Assembly (NCBI GenBank): GCA_949289045.1
Contig: CASEMN010000002.1
Location: 62,001 to 126,000 of the forward strand
Direction of reading: 5' to 3'
Origin: an uncultured Oscillospiraceae bacterium
GTDB taxonomy: Bacteria > Bacillota > Clostridia > Oscillospirales > Acutalibacteraceae
DNA length: 64,000 nt
Shown here: one piece after another, positions 53,586 through 63,189 of the stretch
Layout: each line of letters begins with the position of its first letter
How positions within the stretch are numbered: position 1 is the first letter of the stretch
Position numbers and translations under genes: made by a program
Notes under the pieces: generated by a model
Told to the model about the DNA's origin: nothing
The model's database searches: none
Seen by the model: only the letters and a program-made list of their open reading frames with translations

Positions 53586-55016
53586 TTATTTACCTCTTGA
53601 TTTTTTTATAAATTCTTCCGCTTTTTCAGTTTCCGGAGCGGTAAGAAGACTCACCGAAACATAAACTATAAGCGACAAAAGCACGCCTAAAATTACCTGA
53701 AGGGCCGACTGCTGCTCCCAGAAAGACGGAAGCTGAACGCCGAAACCTATAATCAGATTATAAAGACAATATATAAGTCCCGCAGCCATTGAAGCCACCG
53801 CTCCTTTGCTGTTTCCCCTTTTCCAGAAAAATCCCATTACAAGGGGTACTAAAACTCCGGTTGTAATTATATCAGAGGCCATCCACGCAATTTCAAGAAT
53901 TGACCTTATACGCAGGGAAATAATAAGGGCAACTCCTGTTACAAGAAGCGTAGCAAATCTGGAAAATTTAAGCTTTTTCTCTTCGCTTTCCCCTTTTCCC
54001 ACAAGATCTATTGAAAGGGTCATTGCTCCGGTATTTATAAGGGAATCCATAGTGGACATAATTGCGGCGGAAATGCCCACGAACACCAAGGCTCCCAGAA
54101 CCGGGTTCATGTACTGAGTCACAATTGCCGTAACAACTCCGCCCTGAGGAATATCATCAAAAAGAGTTATTCCTGCCATACCCGTTAACACTACCATAAG
54201 GTAAAGCGGAATATAAGCAAAAAAGCTCATCACAGTCATTTTTCTTGCGTCTTTATCGTCTCTTGCAGCGGAAATTCTCTGCCATACATTTGCCTGAATA
54301 ACCCATGCTCCGCCGAAGGTTATTACATAAACCATATATTTCCCCGCTCCGGCAGAAAAGCTCATATATCCTTCTATTCCTGCCTGTTCGGCAGTGAGGG
54401 CAATATTTTCAAAACCTCCGGAGTTTATCATCGCCACAATAAACACAATAAAAGCGGAAATTGCGAGGAGTACAAACTGAATTATATCAGTAAGTACAAC
54501 GCCTCTGAATCCGCCGAACATTGAATAAATCAGAACGATGCCAGTACCTACTACTACGGCAATTTCATAGTTCATACCGAGATATGTACCGAAAAAATTT
54601 CCTATTCCAACCATCTGAGAAGCAGCGTTAAGAGTCATGAATACAAGAATCATAACAGACAACAGCTTTGCCGCAAGAGGAGAATATCTTGCGTTTATCA
54701 TTTCTCCCTGAGTGAGGTAGCCTACACGGCGTATGCCCTTGGCTCCGAGAATCATTAAAAAAGTTGAGAGCAGCACAGGCACTCCATAGTACCAGAATGC
54801 TCCCAGTCCGTCAGTAAAGGCAAGGTCAGCCGTGGAAATAGCTGAACCCGCTCCCCACCATGAAGCGATAAATGTAATAGAAAGCGCCCAAAAAGGCAGG
54901 GTTCTGCCTGCAAAGAAATAATCCTCAACAGTATGATTTTTCTTTTCCTTTGTAACCGCTATAAGCAGTACGGCAAAATAAATCAAAAGCCCTATGAGAG
55001 ATATTCCCTTTAACAA
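53586..55016 (-). CDS. Sodium:solute symporter (SSS family)
   Basis: Sodium-coupled transporter of 476 residues with about thirteen helices. Family features: VEDYFFAGRTLPFWALSITFIASWWGAGS near the N-terminus (parts of the sodium site), RRVGYLTQGEMINARYSPLAAKL, and YSMFGGFRGVVLTDIIQFVLL, the SSS signature. Substrate unknown. TTG 55016 follows GGTGG; GTG 55025 overlaps that site. It lies directly upstream of the histidine kinase gene on the same strand with no terminator, so transporter and two-component system may sense and take up the same solute. Confidence 0.9.
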   Translation of the reverse strand: MLKGISLIGLLIYFAVLLIAVTKEKKNHTVEDYFFAGRTLPFWALSITFIASWWGAGSAISTADLAFTDGLGAFWYYGVPVLLSTFLMILGAKGIRRVGYLTQGEMINARYSPLAAKLLSVMILVFMTLNAASQMVGIGNFFGTYLGMNYEIAVVVGTGIVLIYSMFGGFRGVVLTDIIQFVLLAISAFIVFIVAMINSGGFENIALTAEQAGIEGYMSFSAGAGKYMVYVITFGGAWVIQANVWQRISAARDDKDARKMTVMSFFAYIPLYLMVVLTGMAGITLFDDIPQGGVVTAIVTQYMNPVLGALVFVGISAAIMSTMDSLINTGAMTLSIDLVGKGESEEKKLKFSRFATLLVTGVALIISLRIRSILEIAWMASDIITTGVLVPLVMGFFWKRGNSKGAVASMAAGLIYCLYNLIIGFGVQLPSFWEQQSALQVILGVLLSLIVYVSVSLLTAPETEKAEEFIKKSRGK

Positions 55017-55110
55017 ACTTACCACCGCATCAATACTTTAAAAAATAAATACACTTACATAATATTACATTAGCAAACAAAAAACAAGAACTCCTATTTT
55101 TGCTTTTAAA

Positions 55111-55139
55111 AAATCCGCCGAACTTTTATCTGCGGATTT
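55111..55139 (-). terminator. Terminator of the phosphoesterase-propeller gene
   Basis: 8-bp stem AAATCCGC / GCGGATTT, 13-base loop; TTTTTTAAAAGC follows on the minus strand. Confidence 0.75.
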
Positions 55140-55199
55140 CATTTTTTATTTAGTTTATATTACGCTTTTAATAACCAAAAAATGCACCTGTAATTTGCA

Positions 55200-57290
55200 T
55201 TAAAATGCTGTCTTTACAAGCCTTCCCGAAAAATCAGCTACAACCACAGCGTCTTCAAGAACAATAGGCGTCGAAAGAACAGGAGAGCCTACATTAATTT
55301 TTTCTAAAATCTTTCCAGACTTATCGGCAACATATACATAACCGTCAGAAGCGGCAAAAATGAGATTTTCGTCTTTTTCGATTATATCGCTTTCAACAGT
55401 CTGAGAATCTCCTGAAGTGTAGGGTGCAGTATAGACAAGAGCCTTGCCTACTGGAAGCTCCCATTTTACTTTCTTTTCAGTAAGAGAATATGCTACAACG
55501 CCCTTAGTAGCGGTTGGAATATAAGCCATGTCTCCGGAAACAAGAGGCTTTGCGCTGGAAGAGAAATTATATCCTTCCATTTTGGTTTTGTTTGTCATGT
55601 TGCCTGTTTCCAAATCTATTAGCATTATAGCATCGTCATCTGCAACAATAAGTGTTTTTTCATCAACCACCGCAGGAGTGGAGCTTCTGAAACGTATATC
55701 TTCATCCTTGTTTTCCCAAACCTGTTTTCCTGTATTCTTATCGAGAGCAACAAGAGCATCCCAGTGTGAGCTTACAATAAGCTTATCGCCCGCTACCACA
55801 AATTCAGCGGGAGAGGTTTCACCCTTTCCTCTGTTGTTCTCCCAGACAATTTCACCGTTCTCGCCGTTTAAAGCAGTGACATATGAAGCATTTCCAGCAT
55901 ATATCACTCCGTTATCTACACAGATGCCCGAACAGGTGTTTAGTCCGTTTCCTACAGGGACCTGCTTCTCCCAGATAACCTTACCGTCGCCGGGATTAAT
56001 GCAGTAAACATATCCTTCGGCAGACTGGGTATAGAGCTTTGAGTTCTCTATAATCAATTTGCTCTTAACTGAATTTTTTGTTTCGGTAAACCAAAGCTGC
56101 TTGCCTGTCTGTTCATCTATGCAGTATATTCCGCATTTCGCAGGATAATCATCATAAGACGTTGCAGCGTAAACCTTTCCCTCATAATATACAGGGTCTG
56201 AGAAAACTACGTTACCGCTCATCTGCTGGGTCCAAACTGCCTTTTCAGCTTCGGGAGTTTTTGTAACATCATAATCGTAACAGAGCATTCGAGTGGAAAC
56301 CTCACCTGCTTCATTTACATTTATAAGTCTCGCTCCGCTCACAGACTGGTCTATTCCGCCGCAGTCAGGACGTGCCGTACTTACAGATAAAACTCCATTT
56401 TGCACTTCGACGTGATTGTTGTGATAATGTCCATAAACCCATGCGATGAGATTATGTTTTTTAAGATCCAGCTCTCTTCCGCTGAAGCTGATAACATAAT
56501 CTTCCGACGGAGATTTTGTATGGTTGAAAATTACAACCTTCATATCAGGGTCGATATTGGCGAGGTCGTTTTCCAGCCACTTCCACCTGTCGTTTTTACT
56601 GTAGCCGGATCTATAGTCGGCTCCCGTCTGGAAAGGCGTTACAACATAATGTACATTTCCCACATTGAAAGAATACCATACAGGACCGTAAATGCTCTCG
56701 TAAAGCTCTTCTCCGTACTTTCCGTCAACATAGTCATGGTTACCTATAGTGTAATATACAGGTACTCCCATATTTTCGGTATTCATATCAGATTTATGGC
56801 GTTTAAGTCCCGCTTCATAGCAAATGTCTCCCGTATGTATCAGGAAAGCAGGCTTTTCATCTTCGACTGCCTGTTTTACATAATTAATCCAGTCGCCCAC
56901 TCCGTTTTCTCCTATTTCAGTATCTGAAATCTGAATAAAGGAATGATCTTCAGCTGCGGTTCTTTCATCCTTTGTGAGAACAAAATTATATTCCTCAGTA
57001 TCCCTTGAAGCGGAAATATAGAAGTTCTCACAGGTATAGCCTGAAGGTGTAGTGATTGTTATGAAACGTGTTTTTCTGTACCCCTTAAGGGTGAACTGGC
57101 CGTTTTCGTCCGTCTTTACAACATTTCTTCCGTCAGTAACCATAACTCCGGAAACAGGATTTCCTGTATCGGCTTCGGTCACTTTTCCGCTGTAGGGACC
57201 TCCTGAACGGAAGAACAAAAACAGACCTATCGCAGCAGCGATAATTATTATAACCGCCGCCACAATAACAGCAATAAGTTTTTTTGACAT
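55200..57290 (-). CDS. Membrane-anchored metallophosphoesterase fused to a PQQ-like beta-propeller
   Basis: Surface protein of 696 residues from ATG 57290 (GGAGAAACT upstream). In order: an N-terminal anchor helix (LIAVIVAAVIIIIAAAIGLFLF); a carboxypeptidase-regulatory-like beta domain (about 37-90, SGKVTEADTGNPVSGVMV); a calcineurin-type phosphoesterase (about 105-320) with SDTE, HTGDICYEAG, TIGNHDYVDG, FNHTKSP and YGHYHNNHVE; and a PQQ-type propeller (about 345-690) with repeats such as GKQLWFTET, GKVIWEKQVP, GEIVWENN, GKQVWENKDE. The first metal motif is IQISDTE rather than the usual DxH. Substrate unknown; the gene probably acts outside the membrane. Confidence 0.88.
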   Translation of the reverse strand: MSKKLIAVIVAAVIIIIAAAIGLFLFFRSGGPYSGKVTEADTGNPVSGVMVTDGRNVVKTDENGQFTLKGYRKTRFITITTPSGYTCENFYISASRDTEEYNFVLTKDERTAAEDHSFIQISDTEIGENGVGDWINYVKQAVEDEKPAFLIHTGDICYEAGLKRHKSDMNTENMGVPVYYTIGNHDYVDGKYGEELYESIYGPVWYSFNVGNVHYVVTPFQTGADYRSGYSKNDRWKWLENDLANIDPDMKVVIFNHTKSPSEDYVISFSGRELDLKKHNLIAWVYGHYHNNHVEVQNGVLSVSTARPDCGGIDQSVSGARLINVNEAGEVSTRMLCYDYDVTKTPEAEKAVWTQQMSGNVVFSDPVYYEGKVYAATSYDDYPAKCGIYCIDEQTGKQLWFTETKNSVKSKLIIENSKLYTQSAEGYVYCINPGDGKVIWEKQVPVGNGLNTCSGICVDNGVIYAGNASYVTALNGENGEIVWENNRGKGETSPAEFVVAGDKLIVSSHWDALVALDKNTGKQVWENKDEDIRFRSSTPAVVDEKTLIVADDDAIMLIDLETGNMTNKTKMEGYNFSSSAKPLVSGDMAYIPTATKGVVAYSLTEKKVKWELPVGKALVYTAPYTSGDSQTVESDIIEKDENLIFAASDGYVYVADKSGKILEKINVGSPVLSTPIVLEDAVVVADFSGRLVKTAF

Positions 57291-57418
57291 AGTTTCTCCT
57301 CCCTGCAATTTTATTTAGTCGCTGAATAAAGTAAACAATATAAACAGTTTAACAAAAGAAAAAACAATGTCAATTATCTAACTTCACAATAAACAAGTTT
57401 GTTTTTTGTATACTGTAC

Positions 57419-58276
57419 TTATTTAGAGCGTAAAGCGTACTGCTTTGGACTTACTCCCTTATACTTTTTAAATGTTTTAATGAAATAGCTCAAATCGTTA
57501 AATCCGCAGCTGAAAGCTGTCTGAGTAACCCCCATGTTTCCGCTGAGCATACACTGGCAGGCACATTCGATACGGTAGAAATTAACATAGTCTATGGGAG
57601 TTCTCGAAGTATAAAGCTTAAAGACGCTACAAAGTCGCTTTTCGCTCAGACCCGAAATAGCCGAAAGTTTCTGAAGGCTTATTTCGCCTGAGTAATTATT
57701 TTCTATCCATTCGATAATATTACGTACTGCCTCAAGCTCTTCACGGTTCTTTGCGGAAATGCCCTGTGAAACCGTATAGGAGTTTTTTAAGAGAAGATAA
57801 AAAAGACTGTACAGAACACTATAAGCTAAAAGCTCATAGAACGGCTCCTCGTTTTTTACAGTTTCAAAAAGAAGATTCACTTTATCGGATATTTTTTCAT
57901 CGGTTCCCTTTTGGAAAAAAGCTTTTACGGCAAGGGTCTGCCCTGCAAAGGGAGAAAGATATTTCGCCGAAGCGTCGCTCCTGCTTTTTGCCAGCATTGC
58001 CATATCAAAAACTATACATTCATATACGCAGTTCTCAGGATTTCCGCTGTGGAGGCATCCGCAGTTTACAAAGACAATATCACCTTTTGTAAGAGTATAT
58101 TCAACTGTATCCACAAGCAGACACAGCTCCCCCTCCAAAACTCTGATAATTTCAAATTCACGGTGCCAGTGAGCGGGCATCAGATACTGAGGATGAGAAA
58201 AATTTACAAAATAATACTGGAGCGGAAAGGATGAAGAACCATGTGTTTTTTTCTCGTAATAGTCTATATAGTTCAT
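57419..58276 (-). CDS. AraC-family transcriptional regulator, probable fuc activator
   Basis: Regulator of 285 residues from ATG 58276 (GGAGG upstream). The N-terminal cupin domain (about 20-130: PAHWHREFEIIRVLEGELCLLVD, TKGDIVFVNCGCLHSG) is a sugar-sensing type. The C-terminal AraC DNA-binding domain (about 185-285) has two helix-turn-helix units (ISLQKLSAISGLSEKRLCSVF and VTQTAFSCGFNDLSYFIKTFKKYKGVSPKQY). It is divergent from the fucI operon, whose promoter has a good -10, a poor -35 and a perfect 14-base palindrome, which fits control by an activator. The sugar ligand is inferred to be fucose or a metabolite. Confidence 0.88.
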   Translation of the reverse strand: MNYIDYYEKKTHGSSSFPLQYYFVNFSHPQYLMPAHWHREFEIIRVLEGELCLLVDTVEYTLTKGDIVFVNCGCLHSGNPENCVYECIVFDMAMLAKSRSDASAKYLSPFAGQTLAVKAFFQKGTDEKISDKVNLLFETVKNEEPFYELLAYSVLYSLFYLLLKNSYTVSQGISAKNREELEAVRNIIEWIENNYSGEISLQKLSAISGLSEKRLCSVFKLYTSRTPIDYVNFYRIECACQCMLSGNMGVTQTAFSCGFNDLSYFIKTFKKYKGVSPKQYALRSK

Positions 58277-58325
58277 TTTTGCCTCCAAAAAGGAAAATCG
58301 TTATACTTTTAGGGTCAAATAGCAC

Positions 58326-58354
58326 AAGTATTTTAGCATATCAGCTGATATAAT
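58326..58354 (+). promoter_or_regulatory. fucI operon promoter
   Basis: TATAAT (58349-58354) with a non-consensus -35 (AAGTAT, 58326-58331) at 17-base spacing, the pattern of an activator-dependent promoter. Confidence 0.55.
58338..58351 (+). promoter_or_regulatory. Perfect 14-bp palindrome overlapping the fuc -10
   Basis: ATATCAGCTGATAT; its last three bases are the first three of the TATAAT. Possible operator for a repressor or for the divergent AraC protein. Confidence 0.6.
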
Positions 58355-58400
58355 TCAATTATCAATAAAACCGTAAAAAAATTTTAAGGAGGTTTTTAAA

Positions 58401-60197
58401 TTGGCAAAAAGCAGACTTATAGGCGATTACCCCGTAATCGGAATCAGACCCACAATCGACGGCAGAAGAGGCTATCTTAAGGTTCGTGAATCCCTTGAGG
58501 AGCAGACAATGAACATGGCTAAAGCCGCCGCTAAACTTTTTGAGGAAAACATAAAATACTCAAACGGCGAACCTGTAAAGGTAATCATTGCCGACACAAC
58601 TATCGGCCGTGTTGCTGAGGCAGCTGCCTGCGCTGACAAGTTCAAGAAAGCCGGCGTTGACATCACTCTTACAGTTACACCCTGCTGGTGCTACGGCGCT
58701 GAAACAATGGACATGGAACCCTCAACAATCAAAGGCGTTTGGGGCTTTAACGGAACTGAGCGTCCCGGCGCAGTTTATCTTGCATCCGTTCTTGCAACCC
58801 ACGCTCAGAAAGGTCTCCCCGCTTTCGGCATCTACGGTCACGATGTCTGCGAAGCTGACGACACTTCAATCCCCGAAGATGTTAAAGAAAAGCTTCTCCG
58901 CTTCGGCAGATGTGCAGTTGCAGCGGCTACAATGAGAGGTAAATCATATCTTCAGATCGGCTCAATCTGCATGGGCATCGGCGGTTCAATTATCGACCCC
59001 GCTTTCATCGAAGACTATCTCGGCATGAGAGTCGAGTCCGTTGACGAGGTTGAAATCATCAGAAGAATGGCAAACGGAATCTATGACGAGGCAGAGTTCC
59101 AGAAAGCTCTCAAATGGACTAAGGAAAACTGCAAAGAGGGCTTCGACAAGAATCCTCCCGAGGTTCAGAAGACTCCCGAAGAGAAAGAAAAGGACTGGGA
59201 GTTTGTTGTCAAGATGATGTGCATCATCAAGGACCTTATGAACGGCAACGAAAATCTTCCCGAGGGCTGTGAAGAAGAGCGTGTAGGACATAATGCTATC
59301 GCCGCAGGCTTCCAGGGTCAGAGACAGTGGACTGACTTCTATCCCAACTGCGACTTTGCAGAGGCACTTCTCAATACATCCTTCGACTGGAACGGAGCAA
59401 GAGAGCCGTACATCCTTGCAACAGAAAACGACGTCCTCAACGGTCTCGGCATGATGTTCATGAAGCTCCTTACAAACAGAGCTCAGATTTTCGCAGATGT
59501 ACGTACATACTGGAGCCCCGAAGCTGTTAAGAAGGCAACGGGCTATGACATTGAGGGCGTAGCAAAAGAGGCCGGCGGATTTATTCACCTTATTAACTCC
59601 GGTGCAGCCTGCCTTGACGCCTGCGGACAGGCAAAGGATGAAAACGGCAACGGCACAATGAAGCAGTGGTTCGATGTTACAGAGGAAGACCAGAAGGCTA
59701 TCCTTAACGCTACCACATGGAACTCCGCAGACTTCGGTTATTTCAGAGGCGGCGGATATTCTTCAAGATTCCTTACAGAGGCTGAAATGCCCTGCACAAT
59801 GATAAGACTTAACCTTGTTAAGGGTCTCGGCCCCGTTGTACAGATTGCAGAGGGCTGGACAATCAAGCTTCCCGACGAGGTATCCGATAAACTCTGGAAG
59901 CGTACAGACTACACATGGCCCTGCACATGGTTCGCTCCCAGAACAACAGGCAAAGGCGCATTCAAGACAGCCTACGACGTTATGAACAACTGGGGCGCAA
60001 ACCACGGCGCAATCAGCTACGGCCACATCGGCGCAGACCTTATTACCCTTTGCTCAATGCTTCGCATCCCCGTTTCAATGCACAACGTTGACGAAGAGAA
60101 GATCTTCCGTCCCGCCGCATGGAACGCATTCGGTATGGACAAAGAGGGACAGGATTTCAGAGCCTGTGCTGCATACGGCCCCATGTACAAAAAATAA
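58401..60197 (+). CDS. fucI: L-fucose isomerase
   Basis: Mn-dependent aldose-ketose isomerase that converts L-fucose to L-fuculose (also acts on D-arabinose in relatives). The 598-residue length matches the family. Typical segments are [21 protein letters not shown] near the N-terminus, [55 protein letters not shown] and [14 protein letters not shown], the last carrying metal-ligand acidic residues. TTG 58401 follows AAGGAGG. First gene of a three-gene cassette; the kinase gene follows after nine bases. Confidence 0.97.
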   Translation: MAKSRLIGDYPVIGIRPTIDGRRGYLKVRESLEEQTMNMAKAAAKLFEENIKYSNGEPVKVIIADTTIGRVAEAAACADKFKKAGVDITLTVTPCWCYGAETMDMEPSTIKGVWGFNGTERPGAVYLASVLATHAQKGLPAFGIYGHDVCEADDTSIPEDVKEKLLRFGRCAVAAATMRGKSYLQIGSICMGIGGSIIDPAFIEDYLGMRVESVDEVEIIRRMANGIYDEAEFQKALKWTKENCKEGFDKNPPEVQKTPEEKEKDWEFVVKMMCIIKDLMNGNENLPEGCEEERVGHNAIAAGFQGQRQWTDFYPNCDFAEALLNTSFDWNGAREPYILATENDVLNGLGMMFMKLLTNRAQIFADVRTYWSPEAVKKATGYDIEGVAKEAGGFIHLINSGAACLDACGQAKDENGNGTMKQWFDVTEEDQKAILNATTWNSADFGYFRGGGYSSRFLTEAEMPCTMIRLNLVKGLGPVVQIAEGWTIKLPDEVSDKLWKRTDYTWPCTWFAPRTTGKGAFKTAYDVMNNWGANHGAISYGHIGADLITLCSMLRIPVSMHNVDEEKIFRPAAWNAFGMDKEGQDFRACAAYGPMYKK

Positions 60198-60206
60198 GGT
60201 GGACAT

Positions 60207-61679
60207 ATGAGTAACACAACAGTTCTTGCAATGGATTTCGGCGCATCAAGCGGCAGAGCCATAGCAGCCACTTTTGACGGAGAAAAAATAACTCTCAAAG
60301 AAATACACCGTTTTTCAAATGATCCCGTCATTGTAAACGGCAGCATGTACTGGGATATTTTAAGACTGTTTTTTGAAATAAAGCAAAGTCTCGTCAAGGC
60401 AAAAGCTCTCGGTAAAATCGAGAGCATTGCCGTTGACACCTGGGGCGTTGATTTCGGTCTTATTGATGAGGAAGGAAATCTCATCGAAAACCCTGTTCAC
60501 TACCGTGACGAAAGGACAAATGGAATTTTAGAAGAAGCCGAAAAGCTTTTAAGCCTTGAGAAAGTTTATGACATAACAGGCAATCAGATTATGGAGATAA
60601 ACTCTCTTTTCCAGCTTCTCGCCCTTAAGAAAACACGTCCTGCCGCTCTCGAAAGAGCCGACAAGGTTATGTTTATCCCCGACTTACTTAACTTCTTCCT
60701 TTCCGGGGAAAAGAAAAGCGAAATGTCAATCGCTTCAACCTCTTCCCTTATGGATGCAAGAACAAAACAGTGGTCAGAGGAAATTCTCGAAAAGGCGGGA
60801 ATTTCAAAGGATAAGCTTCCACCCATTGTTCCCAGCGGAACAGTACTGGGCACTCTCAGAGACGACATCTGTGAGGAGCTTTCAGTAGACAAGATAAAAG
60901 TTGTCACTGCCGCTTCCCATGACACTCAGAGCGCTATGCTTGCCTCCCCTGCAAAGGAAAAAGATTTCATCTTCCTTTCCTGCGGAACCTGGTCGCTTTT
61001 CGGAACTGAGCTTGACGCTCCGGTAATTGATGAAAATTCAAAAACCTGCAATGTTACAAACGAAACGGGAGCAGAGAACAAAACCTCTTTCCTTAAAAAC
61101 ATTATAGGTCTTTGGCTTATTCAGGAGAGCCGCCGCCGCTGGGCAAAAGAGGGCAATGAATACTCTTTCGGAGAACTTGAATCTCTGGGAGAAAAATCGG
61201 AGCCTTTCGCCTGCTTTATAGATCCCGATGATCCTCTTTTCACTCCCTCAGGAAATATGCCGAAAAGAATCAGGGAATACTGTGAAAGAACAGGTCAAAA
61301 AGTTCCCGAAACAGTTGGCGAAATTGTCAGGTGCATAAACGAAAGCCTTGCGATGAAATACAAAACCGCTTTGCTTGAAATAGAAAAATGCACAGGCAAA
61401 AAATACAGTGCAATCCACATTGTAGGCGGAGGATCACAGAGTGAACAGCTTTGCCGCTTCACCGCCAACGCCTGCGGATGCACAGTATATGCAGGTCCCG
61501 TTGAAGCCACAGCTTTCGGAAACGCCGCTGTTCAGCTTATAGCCTGCGGAAAAATCGAAAACGCCGCAAAGGCAAGAGAGATTATAAGCAGGTCGGAAGA
61601 GATCAAAACCTATACTCCCTGTGACACCGAAAAATGGGAAGAGTATTACAGAACTTTCAAAAAGGTCACGGAAAAATAA
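60207..61679 (+). CDS. FGGY-family sugar kinase, rhamnulokinase-like, probable L-fuculokinase
   Basis: ATP-dependent kinase of 490 residues. N-terminal phosphate-binding motif LAMDFGASSGRAIAA, then VDTWGVDFGLIDEEGNL and YRDERTNG. The second domain has AASHDTQSAML, LSCGTWSLFGTE and the adenine-site motif IHIVGGGSQSEQLCRFTANACG. The DFGASSGR and SCGTWS wording is that of RhaB-type rhamnulokinases, but its place between fucI and fucA argues that it phosphorylates L-fuculose here. Such RhaB-like kinases may serve both sugars. GTGGACAT precedes the ATG. No symbol is given because fucK and rhaB cannot be separated by sight. Confidence 0.9.
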   Translation: MSNTTVLAMDFGASSGRAIAATFDGEKITLKEIHRFSNDPVIVNGSMYWDILRLFFEIKQSLVKAKALGKIESIAVDTWGVDFGLIDEEGNLIENPVHYRDERTNGILEEAEKLLSLEKVYDITGNQIMEINSLFQLLALKKTRPAALERADKVMFIPDLLNFFLSGEKKSEMSIASTSSLMDARTKQWSEEILEKAGISKDKLPPIVPSGTVLGTLRDDICEELSVDKIKVVTAASHDTQSAMLASPAKEKDFIFLSCGTWSLFGTELDAPVIDENSKTCNVTNETGAENKTSFLKNIIGLWLIQESRRRWAKEGNEYSFGELESLGEKSEPFACFIDPDDPLFTPSGNMPKRIREYCERTGQKVPETVGEIVRCINESLAMKYKTALLEIEKCTGKKYSAIHIVGGGSQSEQLCRFTANACGCTVYAGPVEATAFGNAAVQLIACGKIENAAKAREIISRSEEIKTYTPCDTEKWEEYYRTFKKVTEK

Positions 61680-61704
61680 AAGCAAATTCTAAGGAGAAAA
61701 CACA

Positions 61705-62394
61705 ATGAAATACTATGAGCTTCGCAAGCAGATTTGCGATGTATGCTACAAAATGTGGCAGCTTGGCTGGGTTGCCGCAAACGATGGAAATGTTTCAGTA
61801 AAGCTTGATGACGGAACATTCCTCGCTACACCTACTGGAATCAGCAAAAGCTTTATCACACCCGAAAAGCTTGTACATATTGACAAGGACGGAAACATTA
61901 TCGACGCACTCGACGGATACCGTCCCTCATCTGAGATTAAAATGCACCTTCGCTGCTATGAAGAGCGTGACGATGTAGGAGCAGTTCTCCACGCTCATCC
62001 CCCAACCGCAACAGGCTATGCAGTTGCAAATAAGGCCCTTGATGAGTATTCAATGATTGAGACCGTTATCGCTATCGGTTCAATTCCCGTAACACCCTAT
62101 GGAACTCCCTCAACCTATGAGGTTCCCGATAATATCGCCCCCTATCTCGGCGAGCATGACGTAGTGCTTTTACAGAACCACGGCGCACTTTCAGTGGGTG
62201 CAGACCTTATGACAGCCTACTACCGTATGGAAACCCTTGAGCTTTTCGCAAAAATCAGCCTTAATGCACATCTTCTTGGAGGAGCAAAGGAGATTTCAAG
62301 AGAAAACATCGACCGCCTTATTGATATGCGTAAAAACTACGGCGTAACAGGCAGACATCCCGGATACAAAAAATATCCCAACGGTTCAAACTGA
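61705..62394 (+). CDS. fucA: L-fuculose-phosphate aldolase (class II)
   Basis: Zinc-dependent aldolase that splits L-fuculose 1-phosphate into dihydroxyacetone phosphate and L-lactaldehyde. 229 residues. Class II aldolase/adducin motifs: NDGNVSVKLDDGTFLATPTG (residues about 26-45), the catalytic Glu in PSSEIKMHL (about 76), HAHPPTATGYAV with two zinc His (about 95-97) and LQNHGALSVG with the third (about 158). AAGGAG precedes the ATG. Related rhamnulose or ribulose phosphate aldolases are possible, but the fucI neighbour supports fucA. A terminator follows. Confidence 0.93.
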   Translation: MKYYELRKQICDVCYKMWQLGWVAANDGNVSVKLDDGTFLATPTGISKSFITPEKLVHIDKDGNIIDALDGYRPSSEIKMHLRCYEERDDVGAVLHAHPPTATGYAVANKALDEYSMIETVIAIGSIPVTPYGTPSTYEVPDNIAPYLGEHDVVLLQNHGALSVGADLMTAYYRMETLELFAKISLNAHLLGGAKEISRENIDRLIDMRKNYGVTGRHPGYKKYPNGSN

Positions 62395-62431
62395 TTGAAT
62401 TTAAACTGGATTATGTCCAAATAGAAAAGAG

Positions 62432-62467
62432 CCCGTCTCAGAACAAGCTAAGCTGTTTTGAGGCGGG
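62432..62467. terminator. Terminator of the fuc operon
   Basis: 14-bp stem CCCGTCTCAGAACA / TGTTTTGAGGCGGG with two G-T pairs and an 8-base loop, followed by TTTG; between two convergent transcripts. Confidence 0.85.
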
Positions 62468-62493
62468 TTTGTAATATAAACTTATTGATTTTC

Positions 62494-62970
62494 TTATTCG
62501 TCTATTTCTTTTTCAATTTTCTGCTGACCTTTTTTATGAAGCACATATATGAGAAAAAAGGCTAATGAAATAAATATGGTTGAGGAAATAAAGGAAACTA
62601 ACAGCACCATTAGAAAATGCATATCAAATATTCCTGTATAGAGCTCTTTGTAGGAAGCGTAGTTTCTTATACCGTTTAAAACGGTTACACCAATACTTAA
62701 AACGAAAATTAAAATAACCGATAACAGCTTTCCTCTTTTTGAGGCATCTATAAGCGTATTTCCCTTAATCATACTTCTTACGGCAACATAAAGTATAGAC
62801 ACAGCAACAATTATAAGTTCCGAAGCATATTCGGTAACATGCAGATTAAATAAACAAGCTTTTACCATAACTGAAACTATCAAGCAAAATACAACTACGA
62901 GAAAAGCTTCACCAAAAATTTTATTTGTCAGCTGAACTATACGTTCATCTTTGATTTTTTTATTTTTCAT
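62494..62970 (-). CDS. DUF6773-like four-helix membrane protein
   Basis: Function unknown. From ATG 62970 the product has 158 residues: a short charged N-terminus (MKNKKIKDERI), then four membrane helices (AFLVVVFCLIVSVMVKACLF; LIIVAVSILYVAVRSMI; LLSVILIFVLSIGVTVL; MVLLVSFISSTIFISLAFFLIYVL) and a charged tail. The family name is from memory. Its ATG overlaps the stop of the upstream XRE regulator gene (TCATGA), so the two are translationally coupled. Such XRE plus small-membrane-protein pairs are common in Firmicutes, role unclear. Confidence 0.75.
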   Translation of the reverse strand: MKNKKIKDERIVQLTNKIFGEAFLVVVFCLIVSVMVKACLFNLHVTEYASELIIVAVSILYVAVRSMIKGNTLIDASKRGKLLSVILIFVLSIGVTVLNGIRNYASYKELYTGIFDMHFLMVLLVSFISSTIFISLAFFLIYVLHKKGQQKIEKEIDE

Positions 62971-63167
62971 GACTGTTCCTCCCAAAACAAATCGTTTAAA
63001 GTTTTATTAAGCGCTTTGCATATTTCAATACATAGCTTTAAAGTGGGATTATAATTTCCGGATTCTATTAATCCTATAGTTTGCCGTGTCACGCCAACAC
63101 GGTTAGCCAAATCTTCCTGACTCATATCACATTCTATTCTTGCGATTTTCAGCTTTTTATTTTTCAT
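62967..63167 (-). CDS. XRE-family helix-turn-helix regulator
   Basis: Single-domain DNA-binding protein of 66 residues from ATG 63167 (AAGGAGG upstream): MKNKKLKIARIECDMSQEDL, then the recognition helix region VGVTRQTIGLIESGNYNPTL and an LNKTLNDLFWEE end, as in the YgzD/PlcR-like short regulators. It shares the first residues MKNKK with the following membrane protein. Coupled by a four-base overlap to the membrane protein gene, which it may control together with itself. Confidence 0.9.
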   Translation of the reverse strand: MKNKKLKIARIECDMSQEDLANRVGVTRQTIGLIESGNYNPTLKLCIEICKALNKTLNDLFWEEQS

Positions 63168-63189
63168 ATCTTCCCTCCTTGCTGTCACA

